Source: Streptomyces sp. NBC_01275 | Lineage (GTDB): Bacteria; Actinomycetota; Actinomycetes; Streptomycetales; Streptomycetaceae | Reading direction: 5' to 3' | Assembly: GCF_026340655.1 (NCBI RefSeq) | Contig: NZ_JAPEOZ010000001.1 | Location: forward strand, 1,798,001-1,862,000 | Length of the DNA stretch: 64,000 nucleotides | Part shown: positions 33,846-42,098 of the stretch, piece after piece | How positions within the stretch are numbered: position 1 is the first letter of the stretch | Layout: the number at the start of each line of letters is the position of its first letter | Notes under the pieces: model-generated | Database searches by the model: none | Told to the model about the DNA's origin: nothing | Seen by the model: only the letters and a program-made list of their open reading frames with translations | Position numbers and translations under genes: made by a program

Positions 33846-35036
33846 ATGCCCAGCGTGACGCCCGACGACGACGCTCCGCCGCTGGCGGACCTCATGCCGT
33901 GGTCCGTCGCACCGCCGCGGCTCGGCCGGGGGTGGCCGACGGCCGCCGACCCGGCTTCCCTGAAGGCCCGCTGGGACGCCCTGATGAAGGCCGAGGGCCC
34001 GGACCGCGAGGCCCTGTTCGAGCCGACCCGCTCGCGCACCCTGCACACGGCGGTCGGACGGCTGCCGGGCCGGTCCGGCGGCACGGAGAGGCTGGCGCGC
34101 GCCTCGGGCCCCTGCCCGGAGCCCGTACGGGTGCTGGCCGCCCCCTTCGACGAGCAGTGGCTCATCCCCGACCACCGGCTGATCGACGCGGCCCGGCCGG
34201 AGCTGTGGCGGGTGGCGGACGAGCGGCAGGTCTTCGTGGTGGAGACGCCGGTGGACAGGCCCGAGTCGCCCCTTGTCGTCTCCGCCCTGCTCCCGCTGGT
34301 CCGGCCCGGCCGGATCCGTCCGCTGTTCCGGCGGCCCGGGGGCGCGGAACCCAACCTGACGCCCGGCCTCTTGGACCACCTGGGCCATTCCCCCGATCCG
34401 GTGGACTTCCTGGCCTGGACGCTGACGGCGGTCCGCCCCGACCTCACCGTCCCCCTCACCCGGGACCCCGAACTGTGGTCCCGGGGCGTGGAGTCGGGCC
34501 GCCGTGCGCTGTGGCTGCTGCGCCGGGACGGAGAGCGCCCCAAACTCCCCGGCGGCCGCCGCCCCTACGTCCGCGCCCCGCTCCCGGCCCGCCCCCTCAC
34601 CCTCCACTACGACCGCGCCGAGGAGACCCTCCGTCTCGACGAGGGCCGCATCTCCCCCGTCCCGCCGGAGGCCTGGGACGTCGAGGCGGGCGGAGTGCGG
34701 GTCCTGGAGCAGTGGTTCGCGGCGCGGACGGCACAGCCCGCCGAACCCGCCGGCGCCCTGTCCGCGATCCGCCCGACGACCTGGCCGCAGACGTGGACCT
34801 CCGAACTCCTCGAGCTGATCACGGTGTTGGCGCTGCTGGTGGAACTGCGCTCACAGCAGCGGGAGTTGGCGGCGACCATCACCGACCCGGGCGCGGACCC
34901 GGGCGCCGGCGGCACGGTCACCGCGGCGGGGCTGCGCGCGGCGGGCGTCCTCCCGGTCCCGGAGTCGGCGCGCCGTCCGGCGACGGTCCTGGACCATCAC
35001 GAGGAGGGCCCGGAGGGGCAGTTCGCGCTGCTGTGA
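33846..35036 (+). CDS. Orphan type ISP restriction-modification C-terminal domain protein
   Basis: A 396-aa protein resembling the C-terminal specificity region of type ISP (LlaBIII-like) restriction enzymes. Matching text includes DEQWLIPDHRLIDAARPELWRV near residue 102 and YDRAEETLRLDEGRISPVPPEAWDVEAGGVRVLEQWF near 260. The nuclease, translocase and methyltransferase parts (about 1,000 residues, with Walker and NPPF/Y motifs) are absent here and nearby. Orphan copies of this domain are, as I recall, common in Streptomyces. Restriction is therefore unlikely; DNA recognition is possible. Family assignment is from recalled pattern only. Confidence 0.65.
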   Translation: MPSVTPDDDAPPLADLMPWSVAPPRLGRGWPTAADPASLKARWDALMKAEGPDREALFEPTRSRTLHTAVGRLPGRSGGTERLARASGPCPEPVRVLAAPFDEQWLIPDHRLIDAARPELWRVADERQVFVVETPVDRPESPLVVSALLPLVRPGRIRPLFRRPGGAEPNLTPGLLDHLGHSPDPVDFLAWTLTAVRPDLTVPLTRDPELWSRGVESGRRALWLLRRDGERPKLPGGRRPYVRAPLPARPLTLHYDRAEETLRLDEGRISPVPPEAWDVEAGGVRVLEQWFAARTAQPAEPAGALSAIRPTTWPQTWTSELLELITVLALLVELRSQQRELAATITDPGADPGAGGTVTAAGLRAAGVLPVPESARRPATVLDHHEEGPEGQFALL

Positions 35037-35056
35037 GGCGACTGCGCGAGGCGGCC

Positions 35057-36169
35057 TCACAGCCGCAGGCGCGGCTCGGCGTCCGGGGACCAGGGCGTGC
35101 GGTAGCGCGGGGCGGACGCTCCCGCGGCGAAGGCGTGGACGCTGCTCGCGGAGGCGGTGACCCGCCAGTCGACGACGCGGACCGCCTCGTACCAGATCAC
35201 GCCGATGATGCCGGGGTGGCGGGGCAGCGAACGGAACATGCCGGTGATCCACTCCGCCTTGCGGCCGGCCGTGTCGGTGGCCCCCACCTCCGTGATCACC
35301 AGGGGTTTGGCGGTGATCCGGCGCAGTCGCCGCTCGGAGTCGGCGAAGACCCGGTCGAAGGACTGGTAGCTCTCCTTGCCGAGGGTGCCGTAGTAGCCGG
35401 AGAGGCCCACCCAGTCGACGTAGGCGTCGCCGGGGTAGAGGCGGGCGAAGGGGGTGGCGTTCTCGTAGTGGACGTTGGGGCTCCACACCCAGACCGCGTT
35501 GGTCGCCCCCGCCCGCTCGAAGAGGCGGTGCACATGCCGCCAGGCCCGCGCGTACTCGCCCGGACGGTTGCCGTTGGACTGCTCGCACCACGGGTACCAG
35601 TAGCCGTTCATCTCATGGGCGAACCGGATCCCGACCGGGTAGCCGAGGGCGGCGACGCCCTTCGCCCACGAGCGGATGTACGGGTCGAAGGCGCCGTCGA
35701 CGATCCGGGCGAGCCGGTAGCGGGGCTGTTCGCCGCGCAGTTCCTCCTCGTCCGGCTCCGCGCGGTGGTCCCAGGGCTCCCAGGCGAGCAGGGGCATCAT
35801 GCCGCGCCGGGCCACGTCGTCGAACCGCCGTGCGTCGAAGCGGTCGTTCGCCCAGTCCAGGGAGAACTCGTAGACCTGCGGGCGGTGTCCGGTGCGGCGG
35901 GTGAAGCGGGCCGCCTCGGTGAGGTCGTGGACGCCCTGGTCGGTCATGATGCCGACGAAGGCGTCCCCGCGGGCCGGGAACACCCGCGGCCGCCCGCCGC
36001 GGTCCGCCGGGGTCGGCCGAAGGCCCGTGGTGGGCGGCAGCGCGGCGTCGATCGCCGCGGTGCGCCGCCGCTCCTGCTCCCCCGCGAGGTGCGGGCCGAC
36101 GACGAACACATAGCCGCCGAGCAGCGTCGCCAGGACGACGGCGAGGATCCTGGGCACGGTGACCCTCAT
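35057..36169 (-). CDS. Glycoside hydrolase family 26-like, membrane-anchored
   Basis: A 370-aa protein with an uncleaved N-terminal anchor or signal (VTVPRILAVVLATLLGGYVFVVG), then a TIM-barrel GH26 domain. The acid/base is the Glu in RFAHEMNGYWYPW and the nucleophile the Glu in PLVITEVGATD. GH26 enzymes cut beta-mannans or mixed-linkage beta-glucans. Its ATG overlaps the TGA of the glycosyltransferase gene (36166-36169), so the two are translationally coupled. The likely role is trimming or release of the polymer made by that enzyme. Confidence 0.9.
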   Translation of the reverse strand: MRVTVPRILAVVLATLLGGYVFVVGPHLAGEQERRRTAAIDAALPPTTGLRPTPADRGGRPRVFPARGDAFVGIMTDQGVHDLTEAARFTRRTGHRPQVYEFSLDWANDRFDARRFDDVARRGMMPLLAWEPWDHRAEPDEEELRGEQPRYRLARIVDGAFDPYIRSWAKGVAALGYPVGIRFAHEMNGYWYPWCEQSNGNRPGEYARAWRHVHRLFERAGATNAVWVWSPNVHYENATPFARLYPGDAYVDWVGLSGYYGTLGKESYQSFDRVFADSERRLRRITAKPLVITEVGATDTAGRKAEWITGMFRSLPRHPGIIGVIWYEAVRVVDWRVTASASSVHAFAAGASAPRYRTPWSPDAEPRLRL

Positions 36170-37956
36170 GGGCCGCTCTCCTCGGCGGGGGCCGCGCCCG
36201 CGGCCAGCAGGGGCGGCAGCACCCCGGTGAGCAGCGCCAGCACCGCCCACAGGCGCGGCGCCGGGTTGCTGTGGCCCAGGACGTAGCTGGCCGCCAGCGG
36301 GGCCGCGACCAGCGCGGCCCAGATCAGGTGCAGCCGGAAGGTGCGGGGCGAGTCGGCGCTGCGCAACGCGCCCTTGGCGGTGACCGCGTAGGCCAGGGGC
36401 CGGCGCAGAAGCGCGCAGAGCGCGGCCGCCACGTAGACCGGGCCGGCGAACAGCGCCAGGACGAAGCCCAGCCCGCCGAGTTCGCGCCGCTCGTGCTCGG
36501 CGAGGTTGAAGCGGCGCAGCCACCACCACAGGCACAGCCAGCTCCCCATCCCGGCCGACCACAGGCCCAGCCAGACCGGCCCCTCCAGTGCGGCCGTCAT
36601 GACGCCGAGCAGCAGCGCGAGGGCGGTCGCGAGGGTGCCCAGGAGCAGCGTCACGGCCACGCTGGGGTAGTAGAACTGCACCAGGGTGTAGAGCAGTCGC
36701 TGGCGGGGGCGGAGCCGGATGCCCTCGGTGAGACGGCGGTTGAGCTTGATCTCCCAGACGCCGTAGGCCCAGCGCTTCTGCTGGTTGAAGTAGTCGGTCC
36801 AGCTGGTGGGGCCCTCGCCGACGGCGATCACGTCGGGGGTGTAGACGCCCTTCCACTGGTTGCCGCCGACCGGGTTGACGGTGCCCTGGACGCGCATGCT
36901 GGTCAGATGGTCCTCGATGATCGAGTCCTGGTAGCCGCCGATGCTCCGCCAGGCGGTCGCCCGGTAGAGGTGGTTGGTGCCGATGAGCAGGGGCGCGTCG
37001 AGTCCGTTCCCGCCGCGCTCGACGATCCCGCTGAAGAGGTACTGCTGGACGGACGCGCCGTGGGCGATCCAGTTGTCGTCCATGTTCCCGTAGACCTGCG
37101 GCGCGACGACGAACGCGACGTCGGGGTCGTGGAAGTAGCCGAGGGAGCGTTCCAGGAAGCAGGGCAGCGGGACGTGGTCGGGGTCCATCTGCGCGACCAC
37201 GTCGTAGCCGCGTTCGTGCTCGGCGCGCCAGGCGTTGTGGTTGCCGGCCTTGGTGCGGGTCCGGAAGATCCCCCAGGGCCGGTGGTACTCGGGCCGCCCC
37301 TTGCGCGTGAAGTGGCGCACCCCGAGCCGGGCCGCCATGGCGCGTACGGCGGGGTCGTCGCCCTCGTCCAGGATCCAGACGTCGACGCTGCCGCCGTAGT
37401 AGGTGACGCGCCGCATGGCCCGAAGGGTGCGCTCGACGACGTCGAGGGGTTCCTTGGCGGGCACGACGGTGGTCAGCATCGCCACCCGCAGCCCCGTGGG
37501 AGGGGTGAGCGGCAGCGGGTCGCGGGCGTGCCAGGCGAACGTCCAGACGGCGAAGACCTGCACCACCTTGACGACCTCGATGGCGACGACCACGCAGAAG
37601 GCGAGCCGGGCCAGCACGAGCCGCCAGTCCCCCGCCGCCTCGGCGCCGCCGCCGGGCACATGCCGGGGCAGCAGCAGCCAGCCGGCGAGCGCGATCCCGC
37701 TGAGCGCGGTGAGCAGCGCCAGGGCGGTGAGCACGACCCGCTGGGAGGTGCTCAGGACCCGGCGGAAGGCGACCCGCACCGGTCCGCCGCCACCGCCCTG
37801 CGGGGCCGACAACGGTCCGGTGATCCAGGCGCAGCGCCGATACGACTCCTGCGCCCCTTCGTCCCGAAGCCCGGGGACCCCAGGGGCCCTTGAGAACCCA
37901 GGGATCTTTGAGGACCCAGGGATCCTTGAGGACCCGGAGAACTCGGAGAACTGCAT
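36166..37956 (-). CDS. Cellulose-synthase-like processive glycosyltransferase (GT2)
   Basis: A 596-aa membrane enzyme. Two N-terminal spans (about residues 63-125) lead to a GT2 domain with VVPAKEP, the UDP-sugar Asp motifs (DEGDD, MDPDH), TNHLYR, the base EDHLTS and the product-channel motif QQKRW. Four or more C-terminal spans follow. This is the processive synthase pattern; the polymer is a beta-glucan or mannan-like matrix glycan. GGGAGG precedes ATG 37956. The N-terminus carries SSRIPG/SSKIPG/FSRAPG from an 18-bp repeat. No PilZ domain is visible. Confidence 0.9.
   Translation of the reverse strand: MQFSEFSGSSRIPGSSKIPGFSRAPGVPGLRDEGAQESYRRCAWITGPLSAPQGGGGGPVRVAFRRVLSTSQRVVLTALALLTALSGIALAGWLLLPRHVPGGGAEAAGDWRLVLARLAFCVVVAIEVVKVVQVFAVWTFAWHARDPLPLTPPTGLRVAMLTTVVPAKEPLDVVERTLRAMRRVTYYGGSVDVWILDEGDDPAVRAMAARLGVRHFTRKGRPEYHRPWGIFRTRTKAGNHNAWRAEHERGYDVVAQMDPDHVPLPCFLERSLGYFHDPDVAFVVAPQVYGNMDDNWIAHGASVQQYLFSGIVERGGNGLDAPLLIGTNHLYRATAWRSIGGYQDSIIEDHLTSMRVQGTVNPVGGNQWKGVYTPDVIAVGEGPTSWTDYFNQQKRWAYGVWEIKLNRRLTEGIRLRPRQRLLYTLVQFYYPSVAVTLLLGTLATALALLLGVMTAALEGPVWLGLWSAGMGSWLCLWWWLRRFNLAEHERRELGGLGFVLALFAGPVYVAAALCALLRRPLAYAVTAKGALRSADSPRTFRLHLIWAALVAAPLAASYVLGHSNPAPRLWAVLALLTGVLPPLLAAGAAPAEESGP
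37890..37943. repeat. 18-bp tandem repeat in the glycosyltransferase N-terminus
   Basis: Three 18-bp units (37890-37907, 37908-37925, 37926-37943) of the form TTGAGGACCCAGGGATCC, in frame. They add six-residue IPGSSK-type repeats within the first 25 residues of the GT2 enzyme. Confidence 0.85.
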
Positions 37957-38104
37957 CGATCCTCCCCCTCGGAGCACCGCACCCACCCGGCGAGAGCCCC
38001 AGCCGTACGTCACGCATCGCTTCAGACACGCGCCGTGGTCGGCCGGTTCCGGCCATCGCGGGGCCGGCGAGGGCGTGAAGGCGTACGGCGGCGCGCGGGG
38101 GAGG

Positions 38105-40255
38105 TCACGTGCGCACGGCGTAGAGCCGGCTGTCCGCGCCCCCGAAGTAGACGGCGTCGGCGGTGGCCGTCGGGGGGTGGACCTCGGCGCCGGCGGTGAA
38201 GGTCCAGCGCCGGGCGCCGGTGTCGGCGTCGACGGCGTACAGCTTCTGGTCGCCGCTGCCCGCGTAGACGACGCCGTCCGCGAGGGCGGGCGCGCAGACG
38301 TCGCCGTCGGTCGTCAGCGACCAGCGCTTCTTCCCCGTCGTGGCGTCCCAGGCGCGCAGCTCCCGGCCGCTGCCGCAGTAGACCGTGTCACGGGCCACCA
38401 GGGGGCCGGCCTGGGCGGAGACGCCCTCGGCCCGCCACACCTCGCGGCCGCCGGCAGCGCGGACGGCGTAGAGGGTCTGGTCGGTGCTGCCGAAGTACAC
38501 CAGTCCGCCCGTCGCCACGGGGAACCAGGAGACGGCGCCGCCCGTGGTGAACGTCCAGCGCCGCGTGCCCCGGGAGGCGTCGACGGCGTAGAGGCGTGTG
38601 TCGCTGCACCCCACGTAGACGGTCTCGTCGGCGATCACCGGGGAGTGGGTGTCGTGGCCGGTCCTGAACCGCCACAGCCGGCTGCCGTCGGACACGTCGA
38701 CGGCGTACAGGTACCCGTCCGAGCTGCCGATGTACGCCACCCCGCCGGTCACCGTCGGCGAGTGCACGATCCCGCCCGTGCGGAACTCCCAGCGCTTCCT
38801 GCCCGTCCGGGCGTCGAGCGCGTACAGCCGGCCGTCGTCGCTGCCCAGGTAGGCGACGCCGCCCAGGATGCAGGGGGCGGAGCCCAGGGCCGCGCCGGTC
38901 GTGTAGGACCAGCGCTGTTCGCCCGAGGACACGTCGACGGCGTAGAGGGTGCCGTCGTTGCTCGCCGCGTAGACCAGGTCACCGGCGACCCGCGGGTGGT
39001 TGACGAGGACTCCGGTGACCGGGAAGCGCCACAGCCCGGCGCCGGCCTTCGGCGCCGCGCCGTCGTCCAGCAGCCGCCAGCCGGTGAAGCCGAGGGCGGC
39101 GGAGGCGGTGAGTCCGGCGGCGGCGAGGAGCAGTCGGCGGCGGCCGGGCGCGGCGGGCGACGGCTGGGGCGCGGACGCCGGGCCGAACCCGGGGCCGGGG
39201 CCGGGGCCGGGGCCGTAGGCGGAAGCGGAGGCGAAGGCGGGACCGGGGCCGGGGCGAGAGCCGGAGCCGGCGGCGGGGCCGGAACCGGCGGTCGTGGCGG
39301 GCGGGGCGGAACCGGGCTGGACGGCTGACGCGGTGCGGCCGGCGCCGGTCTCGCCGCGGCCCGGCACGCGCACGAGGATGTGGCGCGGGTCCCCGGTGCG
39401 GGGCGCCGCCGTACCGCCGGGCAGCCAGCCGGGGCCGAAGAGCGGGGCGGGCGGGCGGCCGGAGCCGAGGGCGGCGGCGACCTCGTGCAGTCCGGGACGG
39501 CGGGCCGGGTCCTTGTCCAGACAGGCGGCGACGATGCCGAGCAGCCCGTCCGGGACGGCGTCGAGATACGGCTCCTCGTGCATGATGCGGTACAGCAGCA
39601 GTTCGGGGGCGCCCTCACCGAACGGTCCGGCGCCGGTGGACGCGAAGACGAGGACGGCGCCGAGCGCGAAGACGTCGACGGCGGGCCGGATGCCCTTGCC
39701 CTGGATCTGCTCCGGCGCCATGTACCCCGGGGAGCCCATCGTGGTCCCGGTGTGGGTCAGCACGCTGGCGTCGTCGACCCGGGAGATGCCGAAGTCGATG
39801 ACGCGCGGTCCGTCGGGCGCCAGCAGCACGTTGCCCGGCTTGAGATCGCGGTGCACGACTCCGGCCGCGTGGATGGCGGTCAGCGCGTGGACCAGTCCGA
39901 GCCCCAGCTCGCACGCCGACCGTTCGGGCAGCGCGCCCCCGGCCCGCACGGCCTCGTGCAGGGAGGGGCCGCGGATGTAGGCGGTGGCCAGCCAGGGCGG
40001 AGTCCCCCGCGGATCCGCGTCGAGGACTCCGGCGGTGAAGGGCCCCGCCACCGACCGCGACGCCTCGACCTCGCGTTCGAACCGGCGGCGGAACACGGGG
40101 TCCCTGGCGAGCTCCGGCTGGATCACCTTCAGGGCGACCTGCTCGTTCTCGGCGGACCTGGCCAGATAGACCCGGCCCATGCCGCCGCTGCCGAGCCGGG
40201 CGAGCAGCTGGTACCGACCGACCTCGCCGGGGTCCTCCGGCGTCAAAGGCTCCAC
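38105..40255 (-). CDS. Ser/Thr protein kinase with PQQ-type beta-propeller
   Basis: A 716-aa Hanks-type kinase. The Gly-rich loop is LGSGGMGRVY (21-30), with Lys43, catalytic HRDLKPGN with Asp137, and DFG with Asp154. A Gly/Pro/Ala-rich linker leads to a membrane span (about 373-393). The extracellular C-terminal half (about 405-716) has at least seven 40-residue repeats of the LYAVDxxTGxxRWxFxTGG type, a PQQ-like propeller that usually senses ligands or binds proteins. It starts 13 nt after the TetR stop, so the two are cotranscribed. Confidence 0.94.
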   Translation of the reverse strand: MEPLTPEDPGEVGRYQLLARLGSGGMGRVYLARSAENEQVALKVIQPELARDPVFRRRFEREVEASRSVAGPFTAGVLDADPRGTPPWLATAYIRGPSLHEAVRAGGALPERSACELGLGLVHALTAIHAAGVVHRDLKPGNVLLAPDGPRVIDFGISRVDDASVLTHTGTTMGSPGYMAPEQIQGKGIRPAVDVFALGAVLVFASTGAGPFGEGAPELLLYRIMHEEPYLDAVPDGLLGIVAACLDKDPARRPGLHEVAAALGSGRPPAPLFGPGWLPGGTAAPRTGDPRHILVRVPGRGETGAGRTASAVQPGSAPPATTAGSGPAAGSGSRPGPGPAFASASAYGPGPGPGPGFGPASAPQPSPAAPGRRRLLLAAAGLTASAALGFTGWRLLDDGAAPKAGAGLWRFPVTGVLVNHPRVAGDLVYAASNDGTLYAVDVSSGEQRWSYTTGAALGSAPCILGGVAYLGSDDGRLYALDARTGRKRWEFRTGGIVHSPTVTGGVAYIGSSDGYLYAVDVSDGSRLWRFRTGHDTHSPVIADETVYVGCSDTRLYAVDASRGTRRWTFTTGGAVSWFPVATGGLVYFGSTDQTLYAVRAAGGREVWRAEGVSAQAGPLVARDTVYCGSGRELRAWDATTGKKRWSLTTDGDVCAPALADGVVYAGSGDQKLYAVDADTGARRWTFTAGAEVHPPTATADAVYFGGADSRLYAVRT

Positions 40256-40268
40256 GCGCCCGCCCCCC

Positions 40269-41030
40269 TCACTCCGTGCGGGGAGGAGCCTTCCCTGGAG
40301 GGACGGCCGAAACGCCTCGGCTCCGAGGCGTGAAAGCGTCCAGCACCCGCTCCAGCGCGAGTTCGAACACGGCTTCCATGTCGATCGGCCCCGGGTCCTC
40401 CGTGAACGCCGCCGCCATCCGCGGATAGGCCCCGCTCGCCAGCCGGCTCCCCAGGTAGGCGATCCGCACCGCGTTCTCCTGGTCCTGCGACCACGGCAGG
40501 GACCGGGTCCGCTCGGCGCCGGCCAGCTCGGTCGCGACGTACATCGTGACGACTCCGTTGACCATCCCGACCAGCTGCATCTTCGTGCCGTACGTCAGGT
40601 CCAGCGGGTCCAGACAGACCAGGCAGTGCTCCAGATAGCGCAGCGCGTTGGGGCTGAAGCCGTAGACCGGCGACATCAGCCGGGGCAGCCAGGGGTGGCG
40701 GTGCATCAGCTCCCGCGTCTGCCGTCCCACCCGCAGCATGTCCGCCCGCCAGTCGCCGCTGGGCTGCCACAGCTCGTGCTCGCCGCTGACGGCGTCCACC
40801 ATCAGCTCGTGCAGGTCCTCCTTACGGGGGACGTAGTTGTACAGCGACATGGTGCCGCAGCCCAGTTCGGCGGCGACGTGCCGCATGGACACCGCGTCGA
40901 GTCCCTGTGCGTCGGCGATCCGCACGGCCGCCGCGGCGACGTCGGCGCGCGTGTACGCGGGCTTCGGCCCCCGGCCCGTCCGCTCGGGACGGGCCCAGAT
41001 CACTTCGGGTACGGCCGCTCGGTCCGCCAT
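40269..41030 (-). CDS. TetR family regulator of an ABC exporter
   Basis: A 253-aa TetR regulator. The helix-turn-helix is VSMRHVAAELGCGTMSLYNYVPRKEDLHEL (about residues 46-78), with a TetR_C C-terminal domain common among drug-exporter repressors. It is divergent from the ABC exporter genes. Two 17-bp palindromes, one in the gap and one inside the exporter gene, are its likely sites. The kinase gene follows in the same transcript, an unusual pairing. Confidence 0.92.
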   Translation of the reverse strand: MADRAAVPEVIWARPERTGRGPKPAYTRADVAAAAVRIADAQGLDAVSMRHVAAELGCGTMSLYNYVPRKEDLHELMVDAVSGEHELWQPSGDWRADMLRVGRQTRELMHRHPWLPRLMSPVYGFSPNALRYLEHCLVCLDPLDLTYGTKMQLVGMVNGVVTMYVATELAGAERTRSLPWSQDQENAVRIAYLGSRLASGAYPRMAAAFTEDPGPIDMEAVFELALERVLDAFTPRSRGVSAVPPGKAPPRTE

Positions 41031-41058
41031 CGATCATCACCTCGCCCACCATCGTAGT

Positions 41059-41075
41059 TACGTACACCGTACGTA
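41059..41075. promoter_or_regulatory. TetR operator 1 (exporter/regulator gap)
   Basis: TACGTACACCGTACGTA: perfect 7-bp arms with a 3-bp centre, between the divergent tetR (start 41030) and ABC ATPase (start 41094) genes. It overlaps the -35 region (TTACGT at 41058) of the exporter promoter, whose -10 candidate is TATGGT at 41082-41087. Confidence 0.82.
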
Positions 41076-41093
41076 GTGCGCTATGGTCGACCC

Positions 41094-42098
41094 ATGACTA
41101 CTACGTACGCTGTACTTAGTGAGGGTCTGGAGAAGCGGTTCGGAGAGGTGCACGCCCTGCGCGGCCTCGAACTCGCCGTCCCTCAGGGCACGGTCTGCGG
41201 GATCCTCGGACCGAACGGGGCGGGCAAGACCACGGCGGTGCGGCTGCTGACCACCCTGCTGCGCCCGGACGCGGGATCGGCCCGGATCGCGGGCCACGAC
41301 CTCGTCCGGGAGGCGGCGGCCGTACGGCGCGCCATCGGCGTCACCGGGCAGTACGCCTCGGTCGACGGGGACCTCACCGGCCGCCAGAACCTGCGGCTCT
41401 TCGCACGGCTGCACCGGGTGCGCGGACCGGCCGAGCGCGCCGACGAACTGCTGGCCCGCTTCGGCCTGGCCGAGGCCGCCGACCGTCCCTCGTCCACCTA
41501 CTCGGGCGGCATGCGCCGCCGTCTCGACCTCGCGGCGAGCCTGATCCGCCGTCCCGAGGTGCTCTTCCTCGACGAGCCGACCACCGGCCTCGACCCGGCC
41601 AGCCGCGGCGACATCTGGGACGCCGTCCGCGCCCTCAAGGAGGACGGCACGACGGTCCTGCTGACCACCCAGTACCTGGAGGAGGCGGACCGGCTCGCCG
41701 ACGACATCGCCCTGGTGGACCGGGGCCGCGTCGCGCAGACCGGTTCGCCCCGGCAGCTGAAGGCGCTCATCGGCTCCTACGCCGAGGTCGTCGTCGCGGA
41801 CCCGGACGCCCTGCCGAGAGCGGCCGGCGTCCTCGATCAACTCACGGGCGGCGAACCGACGTTCGACCACGCGCGGGGCGCGGTCGGCGCGGTCACCCGG
41901 GACAGCACGCTCACCCTGCCCCGGCTGGTGCGCGAACTCGACACGGCGGGCGTGCCGTTGCTGGACGCGAGCCTCAAACCGCCCACCCTCGACGATGTGT
42001 TCCTGCGCCTGACGACCGAGCACCAGAGCGAGCAGCAGACCGACCCGGAGACCCACCGGGGCGCCGGCCGAGACACCGACCAGGAGATCGCCGTATGA
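41094..42098 (+). CDS. ABC transporter ATP-binding protein, DrrA family
   Basis: A 334-aa drug-exporter ATPase. Walker A is LGPNGAGKTT (about residue 39), the signature YSGGMRRRLDLA (about 138), and Walker B VLFLDEPTTGLDP. A DrrA-type C-terminal extension follows. With the TATGGT -10 at 41082-41087 the ATG at 41094 lies at or within a few bases of the transcription start, so the mRNA is probably leaderless. Codons 4-9 form part of a second operator. Its TGA overlaps the permease ATG (ATGA), coupling the two. Confidence 0.95.
   Translation: MTTTYAVLSEGLEKRFGEVHALRGLELAVPQGTVCGILGPNGAGKTTAVRLLTTLLRPDAGSARIAGHDLVREAAAVRRAIGVTGQYASVDGDLTGRQNLRLFARLHRVRGPAERADELLARFGLAEAADRPSSTYSGGMRRRLDLAASLIRRPEVLFLDEPTTGLDPASRGDIWDAVRALKEDGTTVLLTTQYLEEADRLADDIALVDRGRVAQTGSPRQLKALIGSYAEVVVADPDALPRAAGVLDQLTGGEPTFDHARGAVGAVTRDSTLTLPRLVRELDTAGVPLLDASLKPPTLDDVFLRLTTEHQSEQQTDPETHRGAGRDTDQEIAV
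41102..41118. promoter_or_regulatory. TetR operator 2, inside the ATPase coding start
   Basis: TACGTACGCTGTACTTA: 7-bp arms with one mismatch and the same 3-bp spacer as operator 1, centred 43 nt downstream of it, within codons 3-9 of the ATPase gene. A repressor bound here would block elongation, or cooperate with operator 1 by looping. Confidence 0.7.

Noticed and set aside
33846..35036. A working restriction-modification system
   Set aside because: No nuclease, helicase or methyltransferase motif in this protein or its neighbours; only a C-terminal-type domain is present.
33065..36286. A 1,073-codon plus-strand open frame
   Set aside because: It covers GntR, the ISP-like gene and antisense of GH26 in other frames. 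The translation is Arg/Pro/Gly noise typical of high-GC shadow frames, with no domain.
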